This document shows positions 17,242 through 25,087 of a stretch of 64,000 nucleotides of DNA, one piece after another. A program made the position numbers and the translations under genes. The first letter of the stretch is position 1. Each line of letters opens with the position of its first letter. The stretch is taken from the NCBI GenBank assembly GCA_035555675.1, contig DATMGH010000006.1, positions 1 to 64,000 on the forward strand. Direction: 5' to 3'. The notes under the pieces are model-generated. The model was not told the origin of the DNA. It made no database searches and worked only from the letters and a program-made list of their open reading frames with translations. The stretch is from Solirubrobacter sp035555675. Its GTDB lineage: Bacteria > Actinomycetota > Thermoleophilia > Solirubrobacterales > Solirubrobacteraceae.

Positions 17242-18320
17242 CCGAGAAGGAGCAGCTCGAGCTGGAGAAGGCGCGCGTCGAGCTCGAGAAGGCCAAGGCC
17301 GACTTCGAGAAGTCCCAGGCGGACGCGGCGCAGGCGAAGCTCGCGGCGCTGATCCCGGACTTCGGGGCCGTCGAGCGCGGCGCGCTGACGCTGCCCAAGG
17401 ACGGCGCGCCCGAGGCGGGCAGCGGCGTCGTCGGCCGGGCGCTCAAAGCGGCGGCGCAGCAGGTCAAGGACGACATGGTCGGGCGCTTCCAGGACGGCTG
17501 GAAGGTGCTGATCACCAGCGACGCGAACCTCGCCGCCTCCGACGCGGCGTACTGGAACGCGCGGACGGCGCTCGAGCGGCTGGCCGAGCTCGCGCGCGAG
17601 GCGCTCGACGCCACCAGCACGCAGCCGGAGGGCGGCGAGACGCGGCCGGAGGCGTTCCCGATCATCCCCGTGCTCGGGGCGCTCGCCGGCGCGGTGCCGG
17701 GCCTCGTGTCGCTGCTGCGCACCGACCGCACGGTCACGAGCGGCGCGGTCACGATCGACGACCTCGCCGCGGTGGCCGCGGTCGCCGGCGTGGTCAAGGG
17801 GGAGAACCCGCAGCGGACCGTCTACCACGACACGTTCCGGGCGCTGCCGCGGGGCGAGCTGGCCGGGCAGGTGGACGCGCTGCTGGAGCTGCGGCGGCAG
17901 CTCGGCGACCGCAGGCGCTCGCTCGAGCAGCTGAAGGTGCCGGAGGGGGAGGCCGCGGAGCGGCTCAAGGCGGCGGTCGCCGAGGTGAAGGGGCTGATGG
18001 ACGGCATCGACGCGTTCCTGACCGCCGGTACCGCGGTCGCGAAGGACGCGGCGGCGTCGCCGCTGGCCGCGGCCGCGCTGCGCGAGGGCCTGCACGACGG
18101 AACGTTCACGCACGCGCTGCTGGTCAAGGCCCAGCCGGCGTCCGCGCTGCAGGTGGTCAGCGACCGCGCGTTCGGCAACGACCCGGTCGAGGTGCTCGCG
18201 GTGGCGTCGATCGCGTGGGTCCTGACCGAGGTCGCCACCGGGCAGCTGCTGGACGCCGGCGTCTCCAGCGGCAGCGCGCGCGTCCACGGGACGATCGGCA
18301 AGGATTTCAAGCTCGAGTAG
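17238..18320 (+). CDS. Coiled-coil protein with a hydrophobic segment, fourth gene of the conflict operon
   Basis: 360 residues, translationally coupled (GTGA) to the protease gene. The first ~38 residues are a heptad-rich, Lys/Glu-rich coiled coil (ELEKARVELEKAKADFEK). Around residues 138-160, FPIIPVLGALAGAVPGLVSL is strongly hydrophobic and could insert in a membrane. The rest is helical and Ala-rich, with a second predicted coiled region (QVDALLELRRQLGDRRRSLE). I recognise no family. By position it could be the protease substrate, a membrane-damaging effector, or a scaffold; the sequence alone does not decide. Confidence 0.65.
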   Translation: MTEKEQLELEKARVELEKAKADFEKSQADAAQAKLAALIPDFGAVERGALTLPKDGAPEAGSGVVGRALKAAAQQVKDDMVGRFQDGWKVLITSDANLAASDAAYWNARTALERLAELAREALDATSTQPEGGETRPEAFPIIPVLGALAGAVPGLVSLLRTDRTVTSGAVTIDDLAAVAAVAGVVKGENPQRTVYHDTFRALPRGELAGQVDALLELRRQLGDRRRSLEQLKVPEGEAAERLKAAVAEVKGLMDGIDAFLTAGTAVAKDAAASPLAAAALREGLHDGTFTHALLVKAQPASALQVVSDRAFGNDPVEVLAVASIAWVLTEVATGQLLDAGVSSGSARVHGTIGKDFKLE

Positions 18321-18333
18321 CGGGGCGGGCGGA

Positions 18334-18339
18334 TACGCT
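18334..18339 (+). promoter_or_regulatory. -10 box for leaderless cysS
   Basis: TACGCT is followed by 7 nt and the GTG start, with no Shine-Dalgarno. It gives cysS its own promoter downstream of the conflict operon. Confidence 0.45.
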
Positions 18340-18346
18340 GCCGTGC

Positions 18347-19696
18347 GTGCCCGACGTCACGCTTTATGACACCAGAACCCGATCCCTCCAGCCGCTCGTT
18401 CCCCGCGATCCGGGGCGGGTGGGGATCTACGCGTGCGGGCCGACCGTCTACGCGCGGGTGCACGTCGGCAACGCGCGGCCGTTCATCGTCTTCTCGCAGC
18501 TGAAGCGGTTCCTCGAGCACGAGGGCCACTCGGTGGCGTTCGTGTCCAACGTCACCGACATCAACGACAAGATCTACGACCGGGCGCGGGCGCTGGGGCG
18601 CGACTCCGCGGGCCTGGCGGCCGAGATGGCCGACTGGTACGTGCGCGACACCGACCGGCTCGGGCTGGGGCGGCCGGACGCCGAGCCCTACGCCAGCGAG
18701 TACATCGACCAGATCATCGCGCTGATCGCGCGGCTGCTCGAGGGCGGGGCGGCGTACGTGGCGTCCGGGGACGTCTACTTCCGGGTGCGCTCGGTGGAGT
18801 CTTATGGAGAGCTGTCGCGGCGCGATCTGGACGCGATGGACCAGGGCGAGGGCGTCGAGGGCGCGGCGCTGAAGGAGGACCCGCTCGACTTCGCGCTCTG
18901 GAAGGCGTGGAAGGAGGGGGAGGACACCTTCTGGGACGCCCCCTGGGGACGCGGGCGGCCGGGCTGGCACATCGAGTGCTCGGCGATGGCTGAGGCGCTG
19001 CTGGGGGTGTCGTTCGACATCCACGGCGGCGGGATCGACCTGGTGTTCCCGCACCACGAGAACGAGGCGGCGCAGACGTTCGCGGCGCACGGCTCGCCCC
19101 TGGCCCGGATCTGGATGCACAACGGGATGCTCGAGCTGGGCTCCGAGAAGATGGCCAAGTCGGTCGGGAACATCCGCGCACTGCACGAGGTGCTCGACGA
19201 CGTCGGGCCCGAGGTGCTCGTGCTGTTCATGTCGACCGGGCACTACCGGCAGCCGCTGGCGTTCTCCGACGAGGCGCTGGCGGACGCGCGGCGCGCGGCG
19301 TCGCGGATCCGCGACGCCGGGCGGCGGCTGCTGTCCGGCCCGTCGCCGGAGGGGCTGGCCCACTACCGCGACGCGTTCTTCGACGCGCTGCGGGAGGACT
19401 TCAACACGGCCTCGGCGCTGGCGTCGCTGTACGGGTGGATCCGGGAGGCGAACCGCTCCGAAGAGGCGGTCGGGAACGCACACCTGGTCGAGATGCTCGA
19501 CGTGCTCGGGCTGACGGGCCTCTTGGCGCGCGAGGAGGGCCCGCCCGAGGAGGCACGGTCGTTGGCCGATCGCCGCGAAGCCGCGCGCGCGGCGCGCGAC
19601 TGGGCCGAAGCGGACCGCCTGCGCGACGAGCTGCGCGCGCTGGGCTGGGAAGTCCGCGACGGCGCCGACGGCCCCGAACTGGTGCCCGCGTCATGA
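18347..19696 (+). CDS. cysS: Cysteinyl-tRNA synthetase
   Basis: 449 residues. YACGPTVYARVHVGNARP holds the zinc-ligand Cys and the HIGH-like HVGN; GWHIECSAM, FPHHENE and the KMSKS-like EKMAKSVGN complete the class I signature. It charges tRNA-Cys. The KMSKS Ser is Ala here. GTG 18347 was chosen because it starts the conserved N-terminus and lies 7 nt after a -10 box. The stop overlaps the rlmB ATG (ATGA). Confidence 0.95.
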   Translation: MPDVTLYDTRTRSLQPLVPRDPGRVGIYACGPTVYARVHVGNARPFIVFSQLKRFLEHEGHSVAFVSNVTDINDKIYDRARALGRDSAGLAAEMADWYVRDTDRLGLGRPDAEPYASEYIDQIIALIARLLEGGAAYVASGDVYFRVRSVESYGELSRRDLDAMDQGEGVEGAALKEDPLDFALWKAWKEGEDTFWDAPWGRGRPGWHIECSAMAEALLGVSFDIHGGGIDLVFPHHENEAAQTFAAHGSPLARIWMHNGMLELGSEKMAKSVGNIRALHEVLDDVGPEVLVLFMSTGHYRQPLAFSDEALADARRAASRIRDAGRRLLSGPSPEGLAHYRDAFFDALREDFNTASALASLYGWIREANRSEEAVGNAHLVEMLDVLGLTGLLAREEGPPEEARSLADRREAARAARDWAEADRLRDELRALGWEVRDGADGPELVPAS

Positions 19697-21030
19697 GTGG
19701 GCGCGGCGAGGGCGGAGGCCGCGGCGGGAGCGGCGGCGCGCGCGGTGGCGGTGGCGGTGGCGGTCGCGGCGGCAGCGGCGGCAGCGGCGGCGGCGCGCGC
19801 GGTGGCGGTGGCGGAGCCGGCGGTAGCGGCGGCGGCGCGCGCGGTGGCGGTGGCGGAAGTCGCGGCGGCGCGCACGGTGGCAGCGGTGGCGGGAGTCGCG
19901 GCGGCGCGTACGGTGGCAGCGGCGCCGGTGGCGGCGGTCGCGGCGGCGCGAGCCGAGACGCGCGTCGCGGCGCCCCTTCGCGCGGCTCGTCCCGCGGCCC
20001 CGCGTCGGGCCGCGACTCGTCCCGCGGCGGCGCGCCCGGCGGCGGCGCCTCCTCGCGCGGACCGGCGCGCGGCGGCGCGGCGTCCGGCCGCGATTCGTTC
20101 CGCGGCCCCGCCCGCGGCGCGTCTTCGCGCGGCGGCGGCGCGTCGCCGGGCCGCGATTGGTCGCGCGGCGGCGGTTCGTCGGGCGGCGGCTCGTCTCGCG
20201 GCGGCGGCCCGTCCGGCCGCGATTCGTCGCGCGGCCCCTCGGCGGCCCGCGGCGCCTCGCCCGCTCGCGACGCCGCGCCGCGCCTCGGTGGGCCCGCGTT
20301 CTCCGAGCGCGGCGGCTCCGCGGCCGCACCCCCGCCCGCGCCGCGGCGGATGGTCATCTACGGGCGCAACCCCGTCCGGGAGGCCCTGCGCGGGTGGCGC
20401 AAGGTCCACAAGGTCTGGGCGACCGCGCCCGAGGAGTGGCCGCGGGCCACGGCCGCGAGCGCGGAGGAGATCGAGGAGCGCGCCGGCTCGGACGCGCATC
20501 AGGGCGTCTGCGCCCTCGTCGACCCGTACCCGTACGCGGACGCGACCGAGCTGCTCGCCACGCCCAACCCGCTCCTGGTCGCGCTCGACGAGATCACCGA
20601 CCCGCAGAACCTCGGCGCGATCTGCCGCACGGCCGAAGCCGCCGGCGCGACCGGCGTGATCGTCCCCGAGCGCCGCAGCGCCGAGGTCACGCCCGCGGTC
20701 TGCAAGGCGTCGGCGGGCGCCGTCGAGCACCTGCCGGTGGCCCAGGTCCGCAACCTCGCCGACTTCCTGATCGAGGCGAAAGAGCGCGGCTGCTGGATCT
20801 ACGGCGCCGCCGCCGGAGCGTCCACCCGCTACGACCAGCCGGACTACACCGGCGGCGTCGTCGCCGTCCTCGGCGCCGAGGGCAAGGGCCTGCGCCAGCG
20901 CGTCGCCGCCACCTGCGACGACCTCGTCGCGCTCCCGCTCCGCGGCCGCATCGAATCGCTCAACGTGAGCGCGACCGCGGCGGTGCTGCTGTACGAGATG
21001 TTGCAGCAACGCCTTGACGCCTCGACATAA
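19693..21030 (+). CDS. rlmB: 23S rRNA (guanosine-2'-O-)-methyltransferase RlmB with a ~216-residue RGG-rich extension
   Basis: 445 residues. The catalytic part begins near residue 216 (RRMVIYGRNPVREAL) and has SpoU/TrmH knot motifs: NPLLVALDEITDPQNLGAICR, AVLGAEGKGL and SLNVSATAAVLLYE. It methylates the 2'-O of a 23S rRNA guanosine. The first ~216 residues are almost only Gly, Arg, Ser and Ala, in RGG/RGS patterns like eukaryotic RNA-binding RGG boxes. Typical RlmB is about 250 residues, so this tail nearly doubles it. An ATGA overlap with cysS fixes the start. The tail is encoded by GGCGGC-type repeats. Confidence 0.9.
   Translation: MSGRGEGGGRGGSGGARGGGGGGGRGGSGGSGGGARGGGGGAGGSGGGARGGGGGSRGGAHGGSGGGSRGGAYGGSGAGGGGRGGASRDARRGAPSRGSSRGPASGRDSSRGGAPGGGASSRGPARGGAASGRDSFRGPARGASSRGGGASPGRDWSRGGGSSGGGSSRGGGPSGRDSSRGPSAARGASPARDAAPRLGGPAFSERGGSAAAPPPAPRRMVIYGRNPVREALRGWRKVHKVWATAPEEWPRATAASAEEIEERAGSDAHQGVCALVDPYPYADATELLATPNPLLVALDEITDPQNLGAICRTAEAAGATGVIVPERRSAEVTPAVCKASAGAVEHLPVAQVRNLADFLIEAKERGCWIYGAAAGASTRYDQPDYTGGVVAVLGAEGKGLRQRVAATCDDLVALPLRGRIESLNVSATAAVLLYEMLQQRLDAST
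19708..19960 (+). repeat. GC-rich tandem repeats encoding the RGG tail
   Basis: Units such as GGCGGCGCGCGCGGTGGCGG recur with small changes at roughly 40-bp intervals, in frame within rlmB. They encode Gly/Arg/Ser runs and could vary in length by slippage. Confidence 0.7.
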
Positions 21031-21058
21031 GCCTGCCACCCTACGCCCACATAAACGT

Positions 21059-21090
21059 GAGCTTGAGGGTAAGCGATGACCCTCAAGCTC
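21059..21090 (+). terminator. Hairpin between rlmB and the sigma factor gene
   Basis: GAGCTTGAGGG (21059-21069) pairs perfectly with CCCTCAAGCTC (21080-21090), 11 bp with a 10-nt loop. The right arm can instead join a smaller ATGACC/GGTCAT stem (21076-21096). It may end rlmB transcription or regulate readthrough into the sigma gene. Confidence 0.55.
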
Positions 21091-21169
21091 GGTCATTACC
21101 GGGGCGCCGCGGGAGGTGTGCGCCACAAGCGATTCAGCCCTGCAAACGGGCTGGAAGGGGCATGCGCTC

Positions 21170-21820
21170 GTGGCACGTCTATCTCCAACAAAGTCTCAAG
21201 CTCAACTTCAGCTTGATGACGGATATCTCCTCGCGCTGGCTAGACAGGGCAGCGATGACGCGTACGACCGCCTCGTGCGGCGTTATGCGTCCTTCGTGCG
21301 CCTTAAGGCGTCCTCGTACTTCCTCGTCGGCGGCGACGGGGAGGACCTGGTGCAGGAAGGGCTGGTCGGCCTCTACAAGGCGATCCGCGACTTCCGGCCC
21401 GACCGCGAGTCCTCCTTCCGCAACTTCGCCGAGCTCTGCATCACCCGGCAGATCATCACCGCGGTCAAGACCGCGACCCGCAACAAGCACACGCCGCTCA
21501 ACGGCTACGTGTCCTTCAGCGCGACCCCCGCGGGCTCGTCGGACTCCGAGCCGAGCCTCGACGAGATGCTCCCCGGCTCGACCGTTCACGACCCGGTCAA
21601 CCAGGTGATCTCCTCCGAGGAGCTGCGCTCGCTCGTCGCCTGCCTGTCGACCGTGCTCTCAGAGCTCGAGTCGCGCGTGCTGAGCCTCTACCTCGACGGC
21701 CACTCCTACACCGCGATCGGCGAGCGCCTCGGCTGCGACTGCAAGACGGTGGACAACGCGCTGCAGCGCGTGAAGCGCAAGGTGGGCGCGCACCTGCGCT
21801 CGCGCGCGATCCTCAACTAG
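21170..21820 (+). CDS. sigH: RNA polymerase sigma factor, SigH-like
   Basis: 216 residues from GTG 21170; an in-frame GTG at 21116 is possible but its GGGAGG is too close. Region 2 is clear (YDRLVRRYASFVRLKASSYF, DLVQEGLVGLYKAIRDFRP, FRNFAELCITRQI), as is region 4 (LSELESRVLSLYLDGHSYTAIGERL, CDCKTVDNALQRVKRK). This matches the SigH/sigma-30 subgroup found next to rlmB in Gram-positive genomes; in Bacillus it directs stationary-phase genes. Its regulon here is unknown. An 11-bp hairpin precedes it. Confidence 0.88.
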   Translation: MARLSPTKSQAQLQLDDGYLLALARQGSDDAYDRLVRRYASFVRLKASSYFLVGGDGEDLVQEGLVGLYKAIRDFRPDRESSFRNFAELCITRQIITAVKTATRNKHTPLNGYVSFSATPAGSSDSEPSLDEMLPGSTVHDPVNQVISSEELRSLVACLSTVLSELESRVLSLYLDGHSYTAIGERLGCDCKTVDNALQRVKRKVGAHLRSRAILN

Positions 21821-21837
21821 CCTCTCATACTTCTCCC

Positions 21838-22203
21838 ATGCCCATCTGGCTCATCATCGTGCTCGTCGTCCTCGCCGTCCTGATCGTCGGCGGCATCTAC
21901 GCCCGCAACCGCCAGCTCGCGCGCACGCGTCCCGCGTTCGAGCGCGCCCTGGCGCAGGTCGACCACGACCTGGCGGCCGCCGCCGCGAGCGACCGTGGCT
22001 GGGACCGCGAGCACCTCGAGGCCGCCGCGCGCCGGATCTGCGCCGAGCGCCTCGGGGCAGAGCTGGAGGAGCTCACGCTGATCGAAGTGGTGGACCGCCC
22101 GGGCACCGACTCCGACCAGGCGGTCTTCCAGGTCCACGCGGGCGGTCACCGGCACCGTGTCGTGCTCGGCCGCCGCGACGGCGACTGGATCGCCGCCCCG
22201 TAA
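21838..22203 (+). CDS. Membrane-anchored hypothetical protein
   Basis: 121 residues. The N-terminal MPIWLIIVLVVLAVLIVGG is a single transmembrane anchor. The cytoplasmic part has a helix rich in Ala/Arg and a small beta domain ending HRHRVVLGRRDGDWIAAP. I do not recognise a family. It starts 18 bp after the sigma gene and may be co-transcribed with it. Confidence 0.65.
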   Translation: MPIWLIIVLVVLAVLIVGGIYARNRQLARTRPAFERALAQVDHDLAAAAASDRGWDREHLEAAARRICAERLGAELEELTLIEVVDRPGTDSDQAVFQVHAGGHRHRVVLGRRDGDWIAAP

Positions 22204-22210
22204 GGCCCCG

Positions 22211-22933
22211 TCAGGCCGCGCGGCGCGCCGAGCGCCGCGGCCGCCGGTGCTCGACCGCGTCGAGCGCCGCCCGCACGTCGGCGAAGGAGTCCGTCACCAC
22301 CAGCGACGCGACGTCCGCTTCGCCGATGTTGCCGTCCGCCCGCACGGTCTCCTGCAGCCAGGAGACCAGGCCGCCCCAATAGGCGCCGTCGAACAGCACG
22401 ATCGGGAAGTGGCGGATCTTCGACGTCTGCCGCAGCGTTGCGGCCTCGAACGCCTCGTCGAGCGTCCCGAACCCGCCCGGGAAGGCCACGAACCCGCTCG
22501 CGTAGCGGACGAACATGACCTTGCGCGTGAAGAAGTAGTGGCACGTGACCGCCACGTCCACGTACGCGTTGAGGGCCTGCTCGTGCGGCAGCTCGACCCC
22601 GAGCCCGACGCTGACCGCGCCCGCCTCGCGCGCACCCCGGTTGGCGGCCTCCATGATCCCGGGCCCGCCGCCGGTGATGATCGCGTAGCCGGCCTCGCCG
22701 AGCTCCCGCGCGAGCCGGCGCGCCGCCTCGTAGCGCGGGTGGCCGGCGTCCGTCCGCGCGGACCCGAAGAACGAGACCGCCTTGCCGATGTGCGCCAGCG
22801 CCGCGAACCCGGCCCGCAGCTCGTCCTGGATGCGCAGCAGCCGCTGTGCGTCCGTGTACTCGGACAGGACGGCGGTCGTCTCGGCCTCGAGCAGCTCCTC
22901 GTCGTGGGAGGTGGGATGGCGCGGCGTCGGCAT
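22211..22933 (-). CDS. LOG family protein (Rossmann-fold, possible nucleotide phosphoribohydrolase)
   Basis: 240 residues. The family signatures GGGPGIMEAANRGA and PGGFGTLDEAFEA define the LOG/YgdH-type fold; some members cleave AMP to adenine and ribose 5-phosphate or release free cytokinins. Function in this organism is inferred only from family. ATG 22933 was chosen for its GGAGGGG about five bases upstream; the frame continues upstream without coding character. It is divergent from a tetR gene 28 bp away, so control by that repressor is plausible. Confidence 0.85.
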   Translation of the reverse strand: MPTPRHPTSHDEELLEAETTAVLSEYTDAQRLLRIQDELRAGFAALAHIGKAVSFFGSARTDAGHPRYEAARRLARELGEAGYAIITGGGPGIMEAANRGAREAGAVSVGLGVELPHEQALNAYVDVAVTCHYFFTRKVMFVRYASGFVAFPGGFGTLDEAFEAATLRQTSKIRHFPIVLFDGAYWGGLVSWLQETVRADGNIGEADVASLVVTDSFADVRAALDAVEHRRPRRSARRAA

Positions 22934-22943
22934 CGGCCCCTCC

Positions 22944-22953
22944 AGGGTAGGGT
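22944..22953. promoter_or_regulatory. Overlapping divergent -10 boxes between the LOG gene and tetR
   Basis: AGGGTAGGGT contains TAGGGT on the plus strand (22948-22953, 8 nt before the tetR ATG) and TACCCT on the minus strand (22949-22944). The two overlap, so transcription in the two directions should compete. Confidence 0.4.
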
Positions 22954-22961
22954 CAGACCAG

Positions 22962-23549
22962 ATGGCGGAGCCCGCGTACACCCGCTTGGACACCGACGAG
23001 CGGCGGCGCCGCCTGCTCACGCTCGGCGCCGAGCTGTTCACCCACCACGCGTACGACGAGCTCTCGATGGCCGCGATCGCCAAGCAGGCCGGGATCTCGA
23101 AAGCGCTGCTGTACCACTACTTCCCCTCCAAGGAGGCGTACTTCGTCGCCACGCTGGAGGAGAAGGCCGCCGAGCTGCAGGAGCGCACGACGCCGGACCC
23201 GGCGCAGTCGCCGCTGGAGCAGCTCTCCACGTCGCTGGCGAACTACCTCGCCTGGGTCGACGAGAACGCGGACAGCTACGACAAGATGATCCGCTCGGCG
23301 AGCGTGGTGCCCGAGGTGCGGGCGATGGTCGACCGCGTCCGCTCGGAGACCGCGCAGCGGATCGTCGACGGCCTCCGGGGCAACCAGCCCGCGCCGCCCG
23401 CGCTGCGGATCGCCGTGCGCGGGTGGCTGGGGTTCATGGACGGCGCCTGCCTGGACTGGATCGCGCACCGCGACCTCGACCGGCAGGCGCTCCACGGCCT
23501 GCTGCTCGCGACGCTCCTCAGCGCCGTCGAAGCCGCTACGGCGACTTGA
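22962..23549 (+). CDS. TetR family transcriptional regulator
   Basis: 195 residues. The N-terminal helix-turn-helix is typical: RRRRLLTLGAELFTHHAYDE, MAAIAKQAGISKALLYHYFPSKEAYF. The C-terminal ligand-binding domain is helical (YLAWVDENADSYDKMIRSAS). The ligand is unknown. Its start is 28 bp from the divergent LOG gene, and self-repression is likely. Its 3' end overlaps the convergent FKBP gene by 14 bp. Confidence 0.88.
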   Translation: MAEPAYTRLDTDERRRRLLTLGAELFTHHAYDELSMAAIAKQAGISKALLYHYFPSKEAYFVATLEEKAAELQERTTPDPAQSPLEQLSTSLANYLAWVDENADSYDKMIRSASVVPEVRAMVDRVRSETAQRIVDGLRGNQPAPPALRIAVRGWLGFMDGACLDWIAHRDLDRQALHGLLLATLLSAVEAATAT

Positions 23550-24126
23550 TGTCCTCCAGGTCGACCACGAAGACGAGCGTCTCGTTCGGGCCGATCGGCC
23601 CCGAGCCCTGCTCGCCGTAGGCCATCGACGGCGGGATCGTCAGCACGCGCCGGCCGCCCTTCTTCATCCCGACCAGGCCCTCGTCCCAGCCCTGGATGAC
23701 CTGGCCGGAGCCGAGCGAGAACTCGAACGGCTCGCCGCCGCGGTCCCACGACGCGTCGAACTTGGAGCCGTCGCTGAAGAGCGCGCCGAAGTACTGGACG
23801 CTGACGGTCTGGCCGGCCGCGGCCGCCGGGCCGCTGCCCACCTTGAGGTCCTTGTAGACGAGGCCGGCCGGCGGGTCCTTGCCCTCCGGGACCTCGACCT
23901 TCGGCGCGGCGCCGAGCTTGCCGGAGACCTTGACGCCCGAGTCGCCCTCGGTCAGGCCGGTGGGCGCGGCCTCCTCGGTGGGGGCCTCGGTCGCCGCCTC
24001 GGTCGCGGTCTCGGTGGGCGCGGCGGCGGTCTCGTCGCTGGACGAGGAGTCGTCGCCGCAGGCGGCGAACGCGAACGCGAGCGCGGCCAGCAGCATGGGG
24101 AAGAGCAGGTAACGGTGTCGGCGCAT
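23536..24126 (-). CDS. FKBP-type peptidyl-prolyl isomerase lipoprotein
   Basis: 196 residues. A signal peptide ends in the lipobox LAFAFAACGDD, so it is lipid-anchored outside the membrane. A low-complexity Thr/Glu/Ala linker follows, then one FKBP domain (VSVQYFGALFSDGSKFDASW, VIQGWDEGLVGMKKGGRR, LTIPPSMAYGEQG, LVFVVDL). It probably helps fold exported proteins. A TTG four codons upstream is an alternative start. Confidence 0.9.
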   Translation of the reverse strand: MRRHRYLLFPMLLAALAFAFAACGDDSSSSDETAAAPTETATEAATEAPTEEAAPTGLTEGDSGVKVSGKLGAAPKVEVPEGKDPPAGLVYKDLKVGSGPAAAAGQTVSVQYFGALFSDGSKFDASWDRGGEPFEFSLGSGQVIQGWDEGLVGMKKGGRRVLTIPPSMAYGEQGSGPIGPNETLVFVVDLEDIKSP

Positions 24127-24187
24127 GGCGGTCGGCAAGGGTAGCCGTGCGCGACGAAAGCCGACGTAAGAGCTGTGTCGCGGACGC

Positions 24188-24370
24188 TCAGGCCCGCGGC
24201 GCGGCGGCGGGCGGCGCGGGTCGTTCCGGGATCGCGCCGACGAGCGCGGCGGAGCGGAAGCGGTCCCGCGGCTCCATCGTCGTCAGGCAGCGCGGACACT
24301 GGTCGCCGCGCAGATACGTCGCCGTGGCGGGCACGGTCAGCTTGCACTCGGGGCACTGCATGTAGGCCAT
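24188..24370 (-). CDS. Small zinc-ribbon protein
   Basis: 60 residues with CPEC...CPRC spaced for one zinc ribbon. The start has GGAGG at a good distance. No further domain is visible; function unknown. Confidence 0.6.
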   Translation of the reverse strand: MAYMQCPECKLTVPATATYLRGDQCPRCLTTMEPRDRFRSAALVGAIPERPAPPAAAPRA

Positions 24371-24432
24371 GCGAGACGTCCTCCGTGTTGAGGTGCCGCC
24401 ACCCTACCGAGTTTGTCGCCCGTGTACAAACC

Positions 24433-25062
24433 TCAGCGGTCGGTGCCGAAGATGCGGTCGCCCGCATCCCCCAGCCCGGGCCGGATGTACCCGTTGGCGT
24501 CCAGTTGCCGGTCGATCGCCGCGGTCGTGATCGGCACGTCGGGGTGCGCGGCGCGCAGCGCGGCCACGCCCTCCGGCGCCGCCACCAGGCAGACGAAGTG
24601 CAGCCGCCGCGCGCCGGCGCGCTTGAGCCGCGCCACGGCCTGGACGCCCGAGCCGCCGGTCGCGAGCATCGGGTCGACCACGAAGACCTCGGCGTCCTCG
24701 ATCCCCGACGGCACGTTCTCGTAGTAGCCGACCGGCCGCAGCGCCTCCTCGTCGCGGTACATCCCGAGGTGCCCGACGCGCGCCTCCGGCACCAGCCGCA
24801 GGAACCCGTCGACGAGCCCGAGCCCGGCGCGCAGGATCGCCACCACGAACACTTCGTCGGCCAGCCGGACGCCCGCCGTCTGCTCGAGCGGCGTCTCCAC
24901 CACGACGTCGGCCGCGCGCAGTCCCCGCATGGCCTCATAGCCGAGGATCAGCGCCGCGTCCGTGAGCGTCTCGCGGAACACGCGGTGCGAGGTGTCGCGG
25001 TCGCGCAGGATCGAGAGCAGCCGCCGCAGCAGCACGTGATCGACGACCGTGACCCCATCCAT
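24433..25062 (-). CDS. upp: Uracil phosphoribosyltransferase
   Basis: 209 residues. The PRPP loop VDPMLATGGSGVQA, the RDRDTSHRVFRE N-terminal segment and the C-terminal YIRPGLGDAGDR uracil-binding motif define Upp. It makes UMP from uracil and PRPP. The ATG is 6 nt from a TACGTT -10 box, so the mRNA is probably leaderless. It is divergent from the nucleoside catabolic cluster, whose enzymes release uracil. Confidence 0.95.
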   Translation of the reverse strand: MDGVTVVDHVLLRRLLSILRDRDTSHRVFRETLTDAALILGYEAMRGLRAADVVVETPLEQTAGVRLADEVFVVAILRAGLGLVDGFLRLVPEARVGHLGMYRDEEALRPVGYYENVPSGIEDAEVFVVDPMLATGGSGVQAVARLKRAGARRLHFVCLVAAPEGVAALRAAHPDVPITTAAIDRQLDANGYIRPGLGDAGDRIFGTDR

Positions 25063-25068
25063 GGGGGC

Positions 25069-25081
25069 AACGTACTAGTGT
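25069..25081. promoter_or_regulatory. Back-to-back divergent -10 boxes for upp and the CYTH-CDA gene
   Basis: In the 25-bp gap between the two start codons, AACGTA (25069-25074) is TACGTT on the minus strand, 6 nt from the upp ATG. TAGTGT (25076-25081) is 6 nt from the ATG at 25088. One base separates the boxes. Both transcripts would be leaderless. Confidence 0.55.
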
Positions 25082-25087
25082 CGCTCT

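Noticed and set aside
19401..20357. Pro-rich minus-strand frame opposite rlmB
   Set aside because: It is the antisense of the RGG-coding repeats, where Gly codons become Pro codons. No independent start or motif.
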